The notes: generated by a model from the sequence alone, not told the origin. DNA of 64,000 bases from Desmodus rotundus (GCF_022682495.2 NC_071392.1:51113459-51177458); one strand, 5' to 3'; shown: positions 46,132 through 58,804, numbered from the stretch's first letter. A program made the numbers and translations.

Positions 46132-46686
46132 TGATATAAGGATGGTGCTGGGAGAGCAAAGATAGGCCATGGGAAGTGGTTGCCCAAGGCTACAGTAAAC
46201 TAGCTAATGCTGCACAGTGACTGAACTCCCTAGCCTTAGGCAGATTCATGGCAGGGGGACTGGCAGACCTAACAGTCAAAACTGAAATGGACAGGATTGG
46301 CTGGGAAGCTGGACACTTCTTGAGCATATGGAATTATGGGATGGAGATTTAAACAAAGAAGGGGAGAGACTCATTCTCTTTCCCTTCCTGTGAGAATGAC
46401 CTGGATGATCATGATGCAGTCTCCTGTGATTTCCAAAAGATGGTATTTTTAAATGGGAGGAGGAACTCTGGGAGCAGCCTGTGAATGGTCTGGGCTCGCA
46501 GAGGCTAGCAGAGTTATATTTCTTTGGGTGTTTTAGAGGGAATGGGCCTATAACAAGGCAGAAGCCTGACATTCTTCCAAAATTGTGAAGCTTTTGAATA
46601 AAAGACTCCTTTTTCATCAAACTTCTGCCTCTGGAATTTGCCTATAGGGGGAAGGCAGTAGGAGCCAACTTGATATTAGGTTAGAG
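46132..46686 (+). mobile_element. Possible solo LTR inserted in the old L1
   Basis: The L1 alignment breaks after GGCTGT and resumes after AGCTGT, leaving about 555 bp of foreign sequence with GCTGT on both sides. Near its right end is GAATAAAAGACTCC followed by a short R/U5-like segment, which is typical of an LTR. No family name can be given. Confidence 0.45.
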
Positions 46687-47225
46687 CTGTAACGATTTAT
46701 AATTCCATCAACAGTGTACCAGGGGTTTTTTTTTCACCACATCCTCACCACGCTTGTTATCTCTTGTCTTTGGATAAATGCCATTTTAGCAGGTACGAGG
46801 TGAAAGCTCATTGTGGTTTGTATTTGAAATTCCCTGATGATTAGTGATGTCACATCTTTTTATGTGCCTGATGGTCATGTCTTATGTCTTCTTTGGAAAA
46901 AATACCTCTTCAATTCCTCTGCTTATTTTTAATGTTTGTTTGTTTGTTACTATTGAGTTGTATATGAGTTCTTTATAAATTTTGGATGTTAACTCTTTTC
47001 CGATATATGATTTTCAAATACTTTTTTCCATTATGTAGGTTGCCTTTTCACTTTTTGATAGTTTCCTTTGTTGTGCAGAATCATTTTAGTTTTATGTTAA
47101 CTTATTTTTTATTTGTGCTTTTATTGCTTATGAACAAATTGTACCATTTAAAGTTATACAATCCTATATATTGGTTATATCTTGATAAACCTGGACAAAT
47201 AAATAAAAGAAAAGCAAAAAAAAAT
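46687..47225 (-). mobile_element. Old L1 3' region, antisense, right part
   Basis: AATTCCATCAACAGTGTACC, GTATATGAGTTCTTTATAAATT and GTTGCCTTTTCACTTTTTGA are antisense L1M signatures continuing the copy at 45605-46131. Confidence 0.75.
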
Positions 47226-47289
47226 ATGTCCTGAGTACAGCCTCCATGTCCTTCCATGGGAGGTAAACTTCATGGTTTATTCTTTTTTT

Positions 47290-47496
47290 AAAGATTTTAT
47301 TTATTTATTTTTAGAGAGAGGGGAAGGGAGGAAGAAAGACAGGGAGAGAAACATCAATGTGTGGGTTGCCTGTCATGTACACCCCTACTTTGGACCTGGC
47401 TCGCAACCCAGGCATTTGCTCTGATTGAGAATCCAATTGCAACCCTTTGGTTCACAGGCCAGCACTCAATCCACTGAGCTACATCAGCCAGGGCTT
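47290..47496 (-). mobile_element. Ves SINE, antisense
   Basis: AAAGATTTTATTTATTTATTT, AGAGAAACATCAATGTGTGG, GCTCGCAACCCAGGCAT and CACTGAGCTACATCAGCCAG give a full-length inverted Ves SINE. Confidence 0.9.
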
Positions 47497-47756
47497 CTGG
47501 TTTATTCTTAATGGAAGAAGGGCTACAATTTATCAGACTTATATGGCAGAATAAAAATATTCTGGTTACAAATTTCCGAAACAGTTTCTTCTTTAAATAT
47601 TTTGATTGGTACATAAGTCCAGGCTATGGAGATTTCAGCCCTCTCTGTGTAACCCATAATTCATGTAAGAACAAGTTCACAAAACAATATATAATATGTA
47701 TTTTCTTAACCTTTTCCACTATGGCAGACTGTCCAGAAAGGGAACTCTTCCAGACA

Positions 47757-47860
47757 CCATATTTTTCCGTGTATAATGTGTTCCCATGCATAACACACAA
47801 CCATGTTTTCGGTCAAAAATTTCAGAAAAAAAATCCTTCATTTTAACTTTGTAATTCAAT
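47757..47860. mobile_element. MITE-like fragment related to the palindromic element at 3593
   Basis: It starts CCATATTTTTCCGTGTATAA, close to the terminus of the 3593 element, and continues GCATAACACACAACCATG. Only one end is visible, before a microsatellite. Confidence 0.4.
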
Positions 47861-47920
47861 TTATTTATTTATTTATTTATTTATTTACTTACTTACTTAC
47901 TTACTTATTTATTTATATTT
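47860..47920. repeat. (TTTA)n/(TTAC)n microsatellite
   Basis: TTTA units change to CTTA units and back to TTTA over about 60 bp. Confidence 0.95.
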
Positions 47921-48039
47921 AACAAACAAGACTGATTATTGTACTCCAGGGTATTAGTTTACATATGGCTATCATTATTGCTTTCTGGAATTACACTTTC
48001 AATGCATGTGATAAGCATGAATAAAAGAATTTAAAATAT

Positions 48040-48525
48040 TTATATAGAAACTGACTGGAAACAACCTAAGTGCCCATCAGTAAATGAATAGGTCAAAAAA
48101 CTATGGTACATTTACACAATGGAATTCTATGCAGCAGAAAGAAAGAAGGAGCTCCTACCCTTTGTGACAGCATAGTTGGGACTGGAGAGCATTATGCTAA
48201 GCAAAATAAGTCAGTTGGTGAAAGATAAATACCATGTGATCTCAGCTTTAACAGGAACCTAATCAACAAAATGAACAAGCAAGCAAAATATAACAAAAGA
48301 CACTGAAATTGAGAACAGGCTGAGAGTGACCAGAAGGGGGAGGGGAGGGAATTTCAGGGGAAAAGGGTGAAGGGTTTGCTGAAACAATTATAAAGGACAC
48401 ATGGACAATAACAAGAGGCAGGGGGTGGAAACAGCAGAGGGAGGTGGCGAGGGCTGGGGTGTTGGGCTGGGGTAGGGGGAAAAGGCAGAAAACTGTACTT
48501 GAACAACAATTAAAGAAAAAGAAAC
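48040..48525 (+). mobile_element. 5'-truncated L1, 3' end, sense
   Basis: AACAACCTAAGTGCCCATCA, CAATGGAATTCTATGCAGCA and GAGAGCATTATGCTAAGCAA lead into a G-rich 3' UTR and the closing CTGTACTTGAACAACAATTAA. Confidence 0.85.
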
Positions 48526-49725
48526 TGAATTAGTACTACCTATGTGTACTGCACACCTTTATATTTCCCTCAAAGAATTGGGCAAAAAGTTTGCATTCTA
48601 CACGGCAAAAAGCAGTGTGTTCCCAAGTGAATCCTTTAGCCATGGCTTGTGGAATGACTGTTCATTGACTTAACCAGTTTCTACTGGATGAGGAAACAGG
48701 TCTGACACAGCCCATATTTGCTCACAAATGCCACAGTGTGTTTTATAAACATAATAAACATTAAGGATATTTAAAATGGTCTAATAGTGCAATTGAAACA
48801 ACACAGATTATTTGTTTAGACAGACAATGCCCCCTTCTAAGCATCAATTGTTTCTTCCATGAAACAGGGTTTGCAGGGTTATTTGCAGGGTTTTTATGAT
48901 GATCACACAGGCTTCTAAACACATGGAGCATCTAGCACATTATCTGGCAGCCATGATGGCAAAATTGATATGAATTCCATATTGTTCATTGCCAGTGCCT
49001 TTAGCATGAGATTTTCACAATTACTGGAAATCTCTGGGAAATAAAATAACATACCTCACCTTCTCTTTGAAATTATCAGGCCTTTCAACATACATGGTCT
49101 CTAACTGAATACCCTAGTCAATAATAAATGATATCAAACCAGGCAGTTCAATTGATAGGCATTATACTCCCTGTCTTTCCTCCTTCTGAGGCATCGGCAT
49201 CAGAAGCACAGGAAGTGCTGCAAGCTGAGGCTGAGGCCTAGCCAGAGCTGAGGCTTGGACTGAGGACTGAGGATGCTTCGTGCTTGGAAGGATGTGGTCA
49301 CACTCATGGTAAGGGGGTGTATGTGTTTATTGTCTTGGCTCCAGTGACACTTGGGCTTCCAGGGGTCATTATATTAGGTCATCATGTCTTCTGTGGAATT
49401 TACATTAGGGACCAAAGAGAAACAGACACAATTTTATGTTACTTGTGGTTGAAATTCATTGCCAATAACTGACCCAATACAATGACTCTTGTTTTGTTGT
49501 TGTTGTATTTAGGTAACATCTGGGTTTCAAAAGTCTGATCTTATGTCTGTCAGTAACTTGTATGTACAAAATGTTATATCTGGATACCCTAAGTGAAAAT
49601 ATATGCTTCCTTTATGCTATTGCCATAAATATTTTCAGTTGTTTTAATTGTATAGATAAAATTTCAACTCTAAACAAAATAATAGCATTTCTAAGAAAAG
49701 CCAAATTATAAAAAAATAAAGTGTT
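48526..49725. other. Unassigned stretch
   Basis: No gene, V exon or repeat was recognised. Confidence 0.35.
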
Positions 49726-49727
49726 AG

Positions 49728-49940
49728 CTCTGGCTCATGTGGCTCAGTGGATTGAGTTCCAGCCTGTGAACTAAAGGGTCATTGGTATGATTCCCAGACT
49801 ATGGCACATGCCTGGGTTGCAGGCCAGGTCTTCAGTAAGGGGTGCATGAGAGGCAACCACATATTGATGTTTCCCTTCCTCTCTTCCTCCCTCCCACTCC
49901 CTCTCTAAAAATAAATAAATAAAATCTTTAAAATATAAAA
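49728..49940 (+). mobile_element. Ves SINE, sense
   Basis: CTCTGGCTCATGTGGCTCAG, then GGCACATGCCTGGGTTGCAG, AGGCAACCACATATTGATG and AAATAAATAAAATCTTTAAAA. Confidence 0.9.
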
Positions 49941-50467
49941 CATTAGTTTTACAAAAACTTCTCAATGATTCTGAGAAATGGTGGAACAAATTCATATTTG
50001 CAAAAAGCATAGTGAAGAGAAAATAAGTGTTTGTAGCCATAATGTTCTCTGTCTTCCCTGACTGTGTGCTCCAAAACCAGACGAAGGAGGAGTTAGGGAC
50101 CTGGAACAGGAGGAGAAGGGAGACTCTCAGAGTGTTACTAAGGGAAACAGGAGGCTCAGAGCCCTGTGCCCAGACCAGTCATTTCTGAGGTTGCTAATTG
50201 GTCAACAGCACATAGAAGCTTTAAAGATAACTATATGACACCAAAAAAGCAGTCTTTCACACTATGTTTTTTTAGGTATAAGAAACTTTCAGAAAGATTA
50301 TTTTTATTGTTTTATCAAGATAATTCAGTTGATTTCAGTGAAAGAGTTTGTCCAAAGTTGCTATGATCTGAAGTCACCATTTGACTTTTCCAGATGAGTG
50401 TTCTCACTATTCTGTCTGTCCACCAAACCCTCAGGACTTACACAGGTCAAACAATTCTATGACCTCC

Positions 50468-50501
<34 letters not shown>
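50468..50501. repeat. (CA)n microsatellite
   Basis: About 17 uninterrupted CA units. Confidence 0.95.
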
Positions 50502-50502
<1 letters not shown>

Positions 50503-51829
50503 TTGCTCTGGACACATGCTGGACTCAATGCCTGGGGAGTTCCCTTGCTTGTCATGGAGATGGGAGAGCTAAGTCCTGACGTCCTCATCAAAAGAGGATA
50601 GAGGTTGCCATGTCACTCGCCACAGTGCTCTTTAGTGAAAGTTTCCTCAGAATCAGCACCCCCACAGATTCTCTAGACCTCTTGTAGCCAGGCTAGAAGT
50701 AGTGAATGACCACAGGCTGGAGTTCTCAATGGATAACTCATGATGCAGAGCTGTTCTGTCTGGAGATACATTGATGTCATTCAAATCAAGGAACTAAGAT
50801 CACATAGAGAACAGAGCTCAAATCCAAAACCAGGTATCCTAGCATTACTCTGTGCTCAGCCTGCTCCAGCAAACAGGCCAAAGAGAGAGGAAGGAAGTGA
50901 AGGACATGGAATCCACTGAGCTTCCTCATTATACCAGCTGTTGTGCTATACACCTTCCTTGAACAGATGTTATTAGACTGAGTCACAGAACATTGAACTG
51001 TTAACTGACATCCTGCATGAGCACCTATATATATTAGAGAAAGGTGAATAGAAACACCCTCCATCACAAGTTTCATAACTGCACACAGTAAGTCAATTAA
51101 TGCTCTGTGTAGAGGTCTCCAAATTGCCCCTCAAAATAATTTGTTTGATTTTGAATTTTTATTATATGACTATGGCATCCTCTACGAACCTGTTGTCTCC
51201 AGACTCAGGCACAATCATCTCCAATCCACCACAGGCCCTAATGCACATATTCTCACCGCAAAGGTTGTTTCATTTCGGAGCAACTTTCAGGCTGTTACCC
51301 TGGAGGTCACGAGTATACTCAAGAGAATTTCAAATTCAGGAAACAAAGTTGAACCAGCTTTTCACATGAGTGCTTAATCCCGTCACCATGATTGGCCCAA
51401 AAGTCCCTTGCACTCTTCTCCATCTACCTTTGGATGACATTTCTGTACTCTTCAGCAGGGTGAGAGTCAGGAAGTGCCACATCAAACACAATAAGTAAGG
51501 AACATGTCTTTATGTTGCATCTTATTTTTTGCTCAATAAACAGTTCTTGTTGTGCCTTTTTTTTTAAATAAAAAAACTAAAATCCAAAAGTCAGAAAAAA
51601 AATGATTGCATAATGAAATTGTCTGTAGAGAATTCTTTGCAGATTGGCTCTAAGTGAACACTGCAGGTATGATTTTAAGAAACTTAATGTGGCTCTGGGG
51701 ATAGAACCTTACGCTGCAGGTGACATGAAAACTCAGCACTAAGCATATAATGGATGGTTAAATACTCTATTTTCTTATAACATCCCGTTCAAAAAGTTTT
51801 GTTTTACACACTCCTATGGGATCAAAGAT

Positions 51830-52072
51830 ATAGATTTTATAACCAGACAGATCTGGATTCAGATCCCAGACTTGTTTTATTATCAAATCACTTAATTTAT
51901 CAAAGTGTTACAGTTGTATCCATAAAATATCTATAAAACTGAGATAATGATAATATTAGTTATCCTTCAGTTTTATTATAAGGATGAAATAACATGAAGT
52001 ATATAAAGTGCTTAATAAAGTATGTAGCACATGAAGAACATTCAATAAACAATACCTATTATTGTAATATTA
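51830..52072 (+). mobile_element. MIR SINE, sense
   Basis: GACAGATCTGGATTCAGATC, AAAACTGAGATAATGATAAT, ATATAAAGTGCTTAATAAAG and an ATTCAATAAACAATACCTATT tail match a nearly complete MIR. Confidence 0.75.
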
Positions 52073-55000
52073 TCAAATCATTAAATTACATTTCCTTATT
52101 TTCATATAGAACTGAGCTCTTTGATAGAAGGGCATTAGTCAATTATATACATGTAAATAAATTATTTGCTTTTCTGTGTTTACACAAAGAAAAATAGAGT
52201 CAAAGAAACACTCTGAATGACAGACTACAAATTCTAATTCTAGAACTTTAAGAATATAACTACAGATTTTTGGTAATTACTCTGTAGTTAATTTATCAGT
52301 TAAAAATGCAACAGGATTATAGTAGAATAAAAATTAATCAACATGTGATTGAAGCAGTTAAATGTTGACTTGAAGGTAGCTAGAAAATAAATTAAGGAAT
52401 TACAGAAATAGAGAGATCAATTATAAATGTGGAAGTGTGGATTTTAGTTGACATAAAACTGGCAGATATTGCTCTAGTCTCTGTCTTTACTAAAAGCTTG
52501 GATTATTTCACCACTTGAAATTCTTTTTTGTTTTAAAGAACATTAAGAACACAGAGTTGAAATAACCATAATATTGATTCATCTAGCTTTATAATTATAT
52601 ATAAAACAGTATAATGGTAGATCTTTTTATGTTCTTTATTTTATTCTATTTAAATATTGATAATTTACTTAATAAGTCAACACATACCTAAGAATCCATC
52701 ATTTAACCCAAGAAAAGCAGCATTACAAATAATCTACATTCACAGCTTCATTAAGTTCATCAACTAGAAAAGTACAGAATTTAATGATAATCTCTCAACA
52801 CTGTTTCATTTCCTGTTTGTCACTGAAGGAACAGTGACACCTCATGTTCTGTTAGTGATGGGATCTTGTTTGGTTTGTGGACAGTGACATTAAACAAACC
52901 AAATAAATATTCTTCCTTCTTCCCAATTTGTTATACTCTTTTGGGAGCAAACATAACCCATTTATGTGACTACTTGATTCCTTCTTTCTACTCCCCCACA
53001 TAGACCCTCCACCACTGTTTACCTTCTCCCATGCCTTGTGAATTGGACGCTTATGGGCTGTAGTAATGGTCTTCCTTTTCCTCTGGTCGTGGTTTGGAAG
53101 CAGTTAATAGAAGTATCAGTAGGAGAATGGGAAGTGGGAAGAGAGTGAGGTCAGGATTTCCTTGGGAACAGCTGGTCAATATATAGTACTTTCTGCCCAT
53201 AGCCTGGGGCTTATGTCCAGGAACCAAGAGGTGGAGGTGGAAGAGGCCATTGTCTCTTACACCAATTAACCCATGGGAGGAATTTGCTTCTTTTTCTCCC
53301 AGAGTCCTGGATCCACAGGCTTGGAAACTATAAGGCACAAGGTAGGAATTCTTTTGTCAGGTGAAAAGTCATGATTTCTTTGAAATTCGACTTCCATTGA
53401 CCAAAATTATATGAAATCAGAGAACAAAGATGCTCCTTTATGTAATCTGTAGGAGTCAGCCTCCTGGGGCCCACAGTAGGGTGGAGAACCATGGAAAGTG
53501 GATTGGCAGGGGGCGGAGACAGAAGACACTCAGCAGAGTCCATGCTTTTTGTCCCTCAGCACACACCCTTGTCCTTTGACTGAGTGAGAAATGCATAGTG
53601 CTAAAATAGGGGATGTATGGCATCCTAGTTAAGAGTCCACCTTCTTCTCACTCTCCAGGTGAAGACTTAATGAGAATGAATGTCTAGCCACCTTCCAAGA
53701 AAGGTAGAGGATCATATTCTCAGGCAATGAAAGTGCTAATCAACCTACTGAAGGAAACGATCATATGCCAGTGTGTGCATTTCTACTTGTGACAGTCTCA
53801 TTACTGCTTCTGCATCTGGACAAAAAAGGAAGTGAACAAAGCAACAAAGTTATAGTACAATGTGAATAAGAAGACTGAGATCTAATACTTCATATTTATT
53901 CTGCTGAGGTAATAAGAGACATATGAGCCCAATAAACTACCCAAAGCATTAACATGGTCTCTATCTTGGCAGGTGGGATCAGTGGGAATCAGGAGAGAAG
54001 AGGTTTTATTTTGTAAAAGTAACAAAAGTGGCTAGAAAATAGGGGAGAGAAAGGGGTCAAAACACAGCCAATTAGAGGCTTTTTAACATCAAGTTTCACA
54101 TGTTGTCTCTAAGTGTTCAATATTATGCAGAGATATTTTCAATATTATGAAACAGGTGACTTCTGTTTAAAAACAAATTTTAAAATAAATTTAAAAAATA
54201 ATAGAAGTTTTCTGTTAAACAATTTAGAGGCTACAAAAATTGTAGAACTATTTGTTGAACTATTAAAGAATCACAAACACTAAAAACTATTTGAGACGAC
54301 AAATCTCAGAATCATTCATCCCTCAACTTTTTGAACCAGAACATATCTACTTTCATCTGTTTTCTATAAGTAAGATTGTCTAAAACATAGATCGTATTTA
54401 TTTTGTCATGACCAAGCAACAATAATAACAAATTGTGAACCATGAGTTGAGGTAGATGTAACCAGAATTAGTGAGAGATTTATAACAATGATGTGTATTT
54501 AAGATGGGGACTGTCATGTCACTGGTTAAGGGAAGCCTAGCATCAGAAAAGACTCTACAGAAGCAACTTCTAGCCTAGAGAGTGCATGTGAGATTTGTAA
54601 TTCCTGCTATGTGCAATGCCTACCTCAGAGTAGTCAATTGCACATTTACTGTTGGATAAATGGAATCTTAAGCCTAAAAATGAACTACTCCTCAAGCTCC
54701 AATCTCAAGTAGACTTTGATTTGGACTCAAAATCAGCAGTGTTTATAAGTTTTGTGCAAAATCAAATATTCTCACTGTACATAATCATTGTAGTGTTCCC
54801 TGCCTAGGTATAGATCATGCTACATTTGTTATATTTTAGCCTCTAGGAAAATGAATGTCATTTAATCTAATATCCATTTTCTCCACAGGAGATAGGTGTA
54901 TCAGAAAAAACTATAATGCAAATTTCTATTATAAAAGAGGTCCCAGAAATAAGGTGGTGTATATATTTTGATATAAAATAAAATGGAATGAGTGAGGAAG

Positions 55001-55255
55001 AATAAACATGGGTGCCAGGGTGAGTCTACTGGGGAGAGGTTAGATATCAGAAAAATGAGGCTGGCCCTTTGTACATATTTATGTAAAGTTTACTCTATGA
55101 AAAAATATAGAATTTGGAAACTCCACATAGAATTATCCACGTGAACATGTGTCTAGAAAACTATGAAAGCATACAGGTGGTACCTGTGGTTTTCCAGTTC
55201 ATAATAGCAAATGAAGAACCAAGGAACATTGCTGAACGAGATGACTCTAATATAT
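52073..55255. other. Unassigned spacer between V10 and V9-like genes
   Basis: No further V gene or RNA was found. A 95-codon minus-strand frame at 53051-53338 has a hydrophobic C-terminal part but no V-domain residues. Confidence 0.4.
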
Positions 55256-55264
55256 GCTGCTGTG

Positions 55265-55978
55265 CACCTCCCAGAAGGCACAATAGTAGGTGGCTGAGTC
55301 TTGTTTCTCTACATTGTGAATGGTGAGGTAGATATAGAAGTTTCAGATATGTCTACCTCAGATTTGCCCATTATAATGCCTGATTCCATTCTGACAGTAC
55401 TGTCAGATGAAATGTGCAGCAGGTACTGCATGTCTTGACCAGGTCTTTCTTGATACCAAAATACAGACATTGTAGAAAGTGTCACACCAGATACCACATT
55501 TTCCAGGTGGGTCATTTTTGACAGTGTTTTAGTACTTGGAGGTTGAGGTTGCTCTGGACAACCTGCACTATGGACACAAGCTGAATAAAAAAAGGAAGGA
55601 AGAGAATTAATCAACCAAAAACTTAGAATTTTTAAAAAGATTTTGTTTATTTTTAGAGTGGGGAAGGGAGAGAGAAGAGAGAGAAAGAAACATCAAAGTG
55701 CAAGAGACACATCCATCAGTTGACTCTCGCACACGCCAAGCTGGGGACCTGGCCCACAACCCAGGCATGTGCCCTGACCGAGAATCAAACCAGTGACTTT
55801 TCAGTTAGCTGTTTGCAGGCCAGCACTCAATCCACTGAACCACAGCAGCCAGGGCAGAATTTTTTCTAAGACAATTACAAAATTATAGAATATCTTCAAA
55901 ATGAATTAGGAGAGGAAAACTAGTTACAAGCACCAAGGCCTGCCAGAGGCCTGCCAAGATTTGAAACAGTGACAGCAT
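55265..55978 (-). pseudogene. TRGV9: TRGV9 homologue, degenerate
   Basis: A leader-like exon starts at 55978 with MLSLFQILAGLWQALVL. Human V9 begins MLSLLHAS, so the start is recognisable, but no GT nearby gives the needed phase 1. A Ves SINE fills the leader intron. The V exon 55265-55580 follows the acceptor TTTTTTTATTCAG. It shows [13 protein letters not shown] (human V9 EQPQISSTKTLSK), the core Trp in [13 protein letters not shown], and TVRMESGI. The first cysteine is replaced: CLE-C of human is LEN here (AAT codon). A one-base deletion near 55328 puts [20 protein letters not shown], with the second cysteine, in another frame. A partial heptamer CACAGCA (55258-55264) follows with no credible nonamer. 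Homology to V9 is strong; it cannot encode a V domain. Confidence 0.92.
55624..55865 (-). mobile_element. Ves SINE inserted in the leader intron of the V9-like pseudogene
   Basis: Inverted Ves SINE with AAAGATTTTGTTTATTTTTAG, AGAAACATCAAAGTG, GGCCCACAACCCAGGCATG and CACTGAACCACAGCAGCCAG. AGAATTTTT at both edges is the target-site duplication. Confidence 0.92.
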
Positions 55979-56289
55979 GTCGAAATGAATAGCATTCCCC
56001 TCCAGAGCAGCCTGGAACCACTGCAGAGACGAGTTGCAGGCCACTGTGTCTTGGCTGAGTCAACCAGGTCAAACTTCCCATTGGTGAGGGTGAAGAGGGC
56101 TCTGGTACCTCATTGTGAAGGAGTGTCCTCTCCACCTGTTAGCAAATCCACTGTCTGTGAAGGTAATGTTGCAAGGAAGCTTCTCTACCTTAGATCAGAC
56201 CACATAGCACACACAGCTACCTTAGGATTCTGAGATGACTCATTTGGGTTCAATAAAGATGCAATGATATGGCTCCTATCCATGGCAAA

Positions 56290-56850
56290 CTGTCCAATGG
56301 ACAGGCGGCTTTGAGGCAGGCTTGTAAGCCAGGATGAATGGAATAGGGAAAGTGAGACAGATAGTTAAACAAGAAGCTTGCAGCCATCTGGTGAATCTTA
56401 TCTTCCCTAAACCAAGGACAGTTAAGAGTAAATGGTTTTCACTTTTCCTACCCAACCAGAGGATAAGTAGCTTAAATCATATATCAGTGAGAGAAACAGC
56501 AAAAATCCAATTAGTGCCATGTGCCAACCACAACCAAAGACGATGTATTTAAGGGAATAAATCAGCATGAAGCTGATGAATTTTCTGTTGAGGTCCTCCC
56601 CAAGACCTCCCATAAACTCCCAGGCTTTAAAAAACCTCAAAATAAAGGTCCCCCTGTGCTCTCTCTCCCTCCCAGGAGCATGCCTGTGCCTTTCCCTTTG
56701 CTCTCCTTCTGCCCCACAGACATGCATCAGTCCTATACTCTAAGGGACACACCCCATCAGACTTGCAACCAGGGAGAAATGCCGACAACAGCTCATCCTG
56801 GGCTAACCCCCTGACCCTGTCCCCAGTGCCAGCGCCCCTTTCTCTGACAC
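56290..56850 (+). mobile_element. Possible endogenous-retrovirus solo LTR
   Basis: AACCTCAAAATAAAGGTCCC provides a poly(A) signal. A CT-rich segment ending in CTCTCTCTCCCTCCCAG follows, and the upstream U3-like part carries short repeats. The layout is LTR-like, but no ends or flanking duplication were fixed and no internal viral genes are present. Confidence 0.35.
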
Positions 56851-58262
56851 TTTGTGACTGAGACTTTCCCTGTCCAGTTGGACCTGTGAACCTATATCCC
56901 TATTGTCATCTTCACTGACCAATTACAGCAGCTCCATTCTGACTAATCAATATAGTGCAGTTGGAACCAATTCAACAATGCAGATTTGTAGTCCTCATTT
57001 GCATGAAGAAAGACCACAATGGAACTTCAGCCTAGGTATGTCAGTTCCCTCTAGTTCCCCAAGTGTGATTTCTCTTTCCACCAAAGACTGCAGACTGTGC
57101 TTCCCTGGCTGGAGCTGACACACTAAAGAAGTTTCACTAGAGCTGGGCCAGTGTTTCTGCCTCCGCTGGCCATGAGGTGTTACCTGGGAACAATATGGGA
57201 AATATTCTATCATGAATTATTAGAATTTCTTATGATTCCATGACCTTGAACTCAATGTCTATATTCTATATTGTTTTGAGACCACAATAAGTCCGGTCAA
57301 TAGTGCTTATAACAAACCTCTATGTCAAGAGCACTTGGAGGAAGGCCTGGAATATGGTAGGCATATAACAGATATTTATGCAACAACTTATCATGTGAGT
57401 GTTTTGGAAGATTCGCACGAGAATGCCAGTAAAACTGAGTTACACAATGTGTGTTCTTTCCATAGAAGACTAAAAGAAGCTGTTGGTGAACAGAATTCTC
57501 ACATAGTTAATCTGGGAAGAAACATAGTTGGGGACCAGGGACTCATGCAAATCCTTACTCATCACACTGGACTGAAAGAGGGGTTGACAGTGGAGCTGAG
57601 AGGAAGGCAGACTAGGTGGGCAGAAGGGGCCTGATTCAGGTCTCTGAGCCCTGTGCTGCTCCGTACCTCCCTGCGCCTCCCAGGAAGCAGCAGCATCTCC
57701 AGCTAGTGCTGTGGCAGGGCTGGGCCAGGCACATTTTCCAGGGAAGTTGAGTGTGGCCCAGAAACCTCCCCCAAAGCTTCGCATCATGCTTGCTTTTCCC
57801 ACAAGCTTTGTGGCTGCCAGGTGGGGTCTTCTGGGAACTGCTGGCTGAGACCAGCTCCACGTGGCTTCCAGCTGTGCAGACTTTCTTTCCTCATGAGTGG
57901 TCCAGGCATGGGGCTGAGCCTGGGGGCCCAGCTCTGGGCAGCCAACAATGTAATCTAGTAAAGACTGTGCTGAGGGGAGATAGACTTTCTGAAGAAGGAG
58001 CTGCCAGAAGGGGCACTTTGGAGAGTTTGAAATGAGACCTTGTAATTCTGTGAGGATGAATTGCTTTGGTAAAGACAGAATGGCAGCTCTAGTCCAAGCA
58101 CTGCCACTTGAGGAAAGTCACTGTAGGTGGGAATAATAATGCTTACTCTAGATTTGTCACTCACCATGTGCCAAGAATTATGCAAAGTTGTTTGTTTTTT
58201 TAAATAAATACCTTTTAAGTCAGTCTTAAATACCAGAAATTTATAACAATTTAATCCTTATA
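56851..58262. other. Unassigned stretch
   Basis: Locally GC-rich at 57600-57950. No V exon, splice pattern or repeat was recognised. Confidence 0.35.
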
Positions 58263-58265
58263 TAA

Positions 58266-58804
58266 TATTGGGTTGGCTGAAAAGTCAGTTTAGTGTTTTC
58301 CATAAACTAAAAGACATATTTTCACCAATAACTTTATTGATTTAGATATTTTGAGTATGTCTGCTATCTCGCACATGGCATAACATTGATTGTTCTCAGT
58401 TAATATTTTGAAGTGATCGCTATCAACTTTAACTGGTACCATGGAGCATTGTACAGAGAGAAATCTCCACCACCAAACTTCGCAAACCACTTTTGACACA
58501 TTTGATCAGTGACAGAACCTTCTCTACATACTGCACAAATATTTTCTTGCATTTTAGTTGTGTTTTTAGCTTTTTGAAATAATAATGCATAATATGCCCA
58601 AAATGTTATGTATTGTCTTCCATCTTCAATATTAAAATAGCCACATAAAAATTCACCAGTTTTGATACTTTTTTTAGTGCACGCAGATATGACAGCTGTC
58701 ACAATACAACATAACAAATTGCTTTGAATGAAGTTAAAGACAGCTAAGTGCTACTAGAGCCATCTTACAGAAAAAAACAAATGAACTTGTTGGCCAACCC
58801 AATA
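58266..58804 (-). mobile_element. Internally deleted mariner transposon, copy 2, with intact inverted ends
   Basis: The 535-bp element (58268-58802) begins TTGGGTTGGCTGAAAAGT and ends GTTGGCCAACCCAA, flanked by TA on both sides. The minus strand holds the start of a mariner transposase (58400-58717) with helix-turn-helix features: GEFLCGYFNIEDGR, then GSVTDQMCQKWFAKFGGGDFSL. The catalytic part is missing and the frame runs into the 3' end at the same place as copy 1 (668-1234). Confidence 0.9.

Noticed and set aside
50685..50720. Sequence resembling the V-gene end (antisense of a Tyr-Tyr-Cys region) near 50.7 kb
   Set aside because: Cysteine position reads as a stop, there is no core Trp exon upstream, and no RSS.
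53051..53338. 95-codon frame with a hydrophobic stretch, considered as a leader or small membrane protein
   Set aside because: No conserved TRGV residues, no splice context, no recognisable family.
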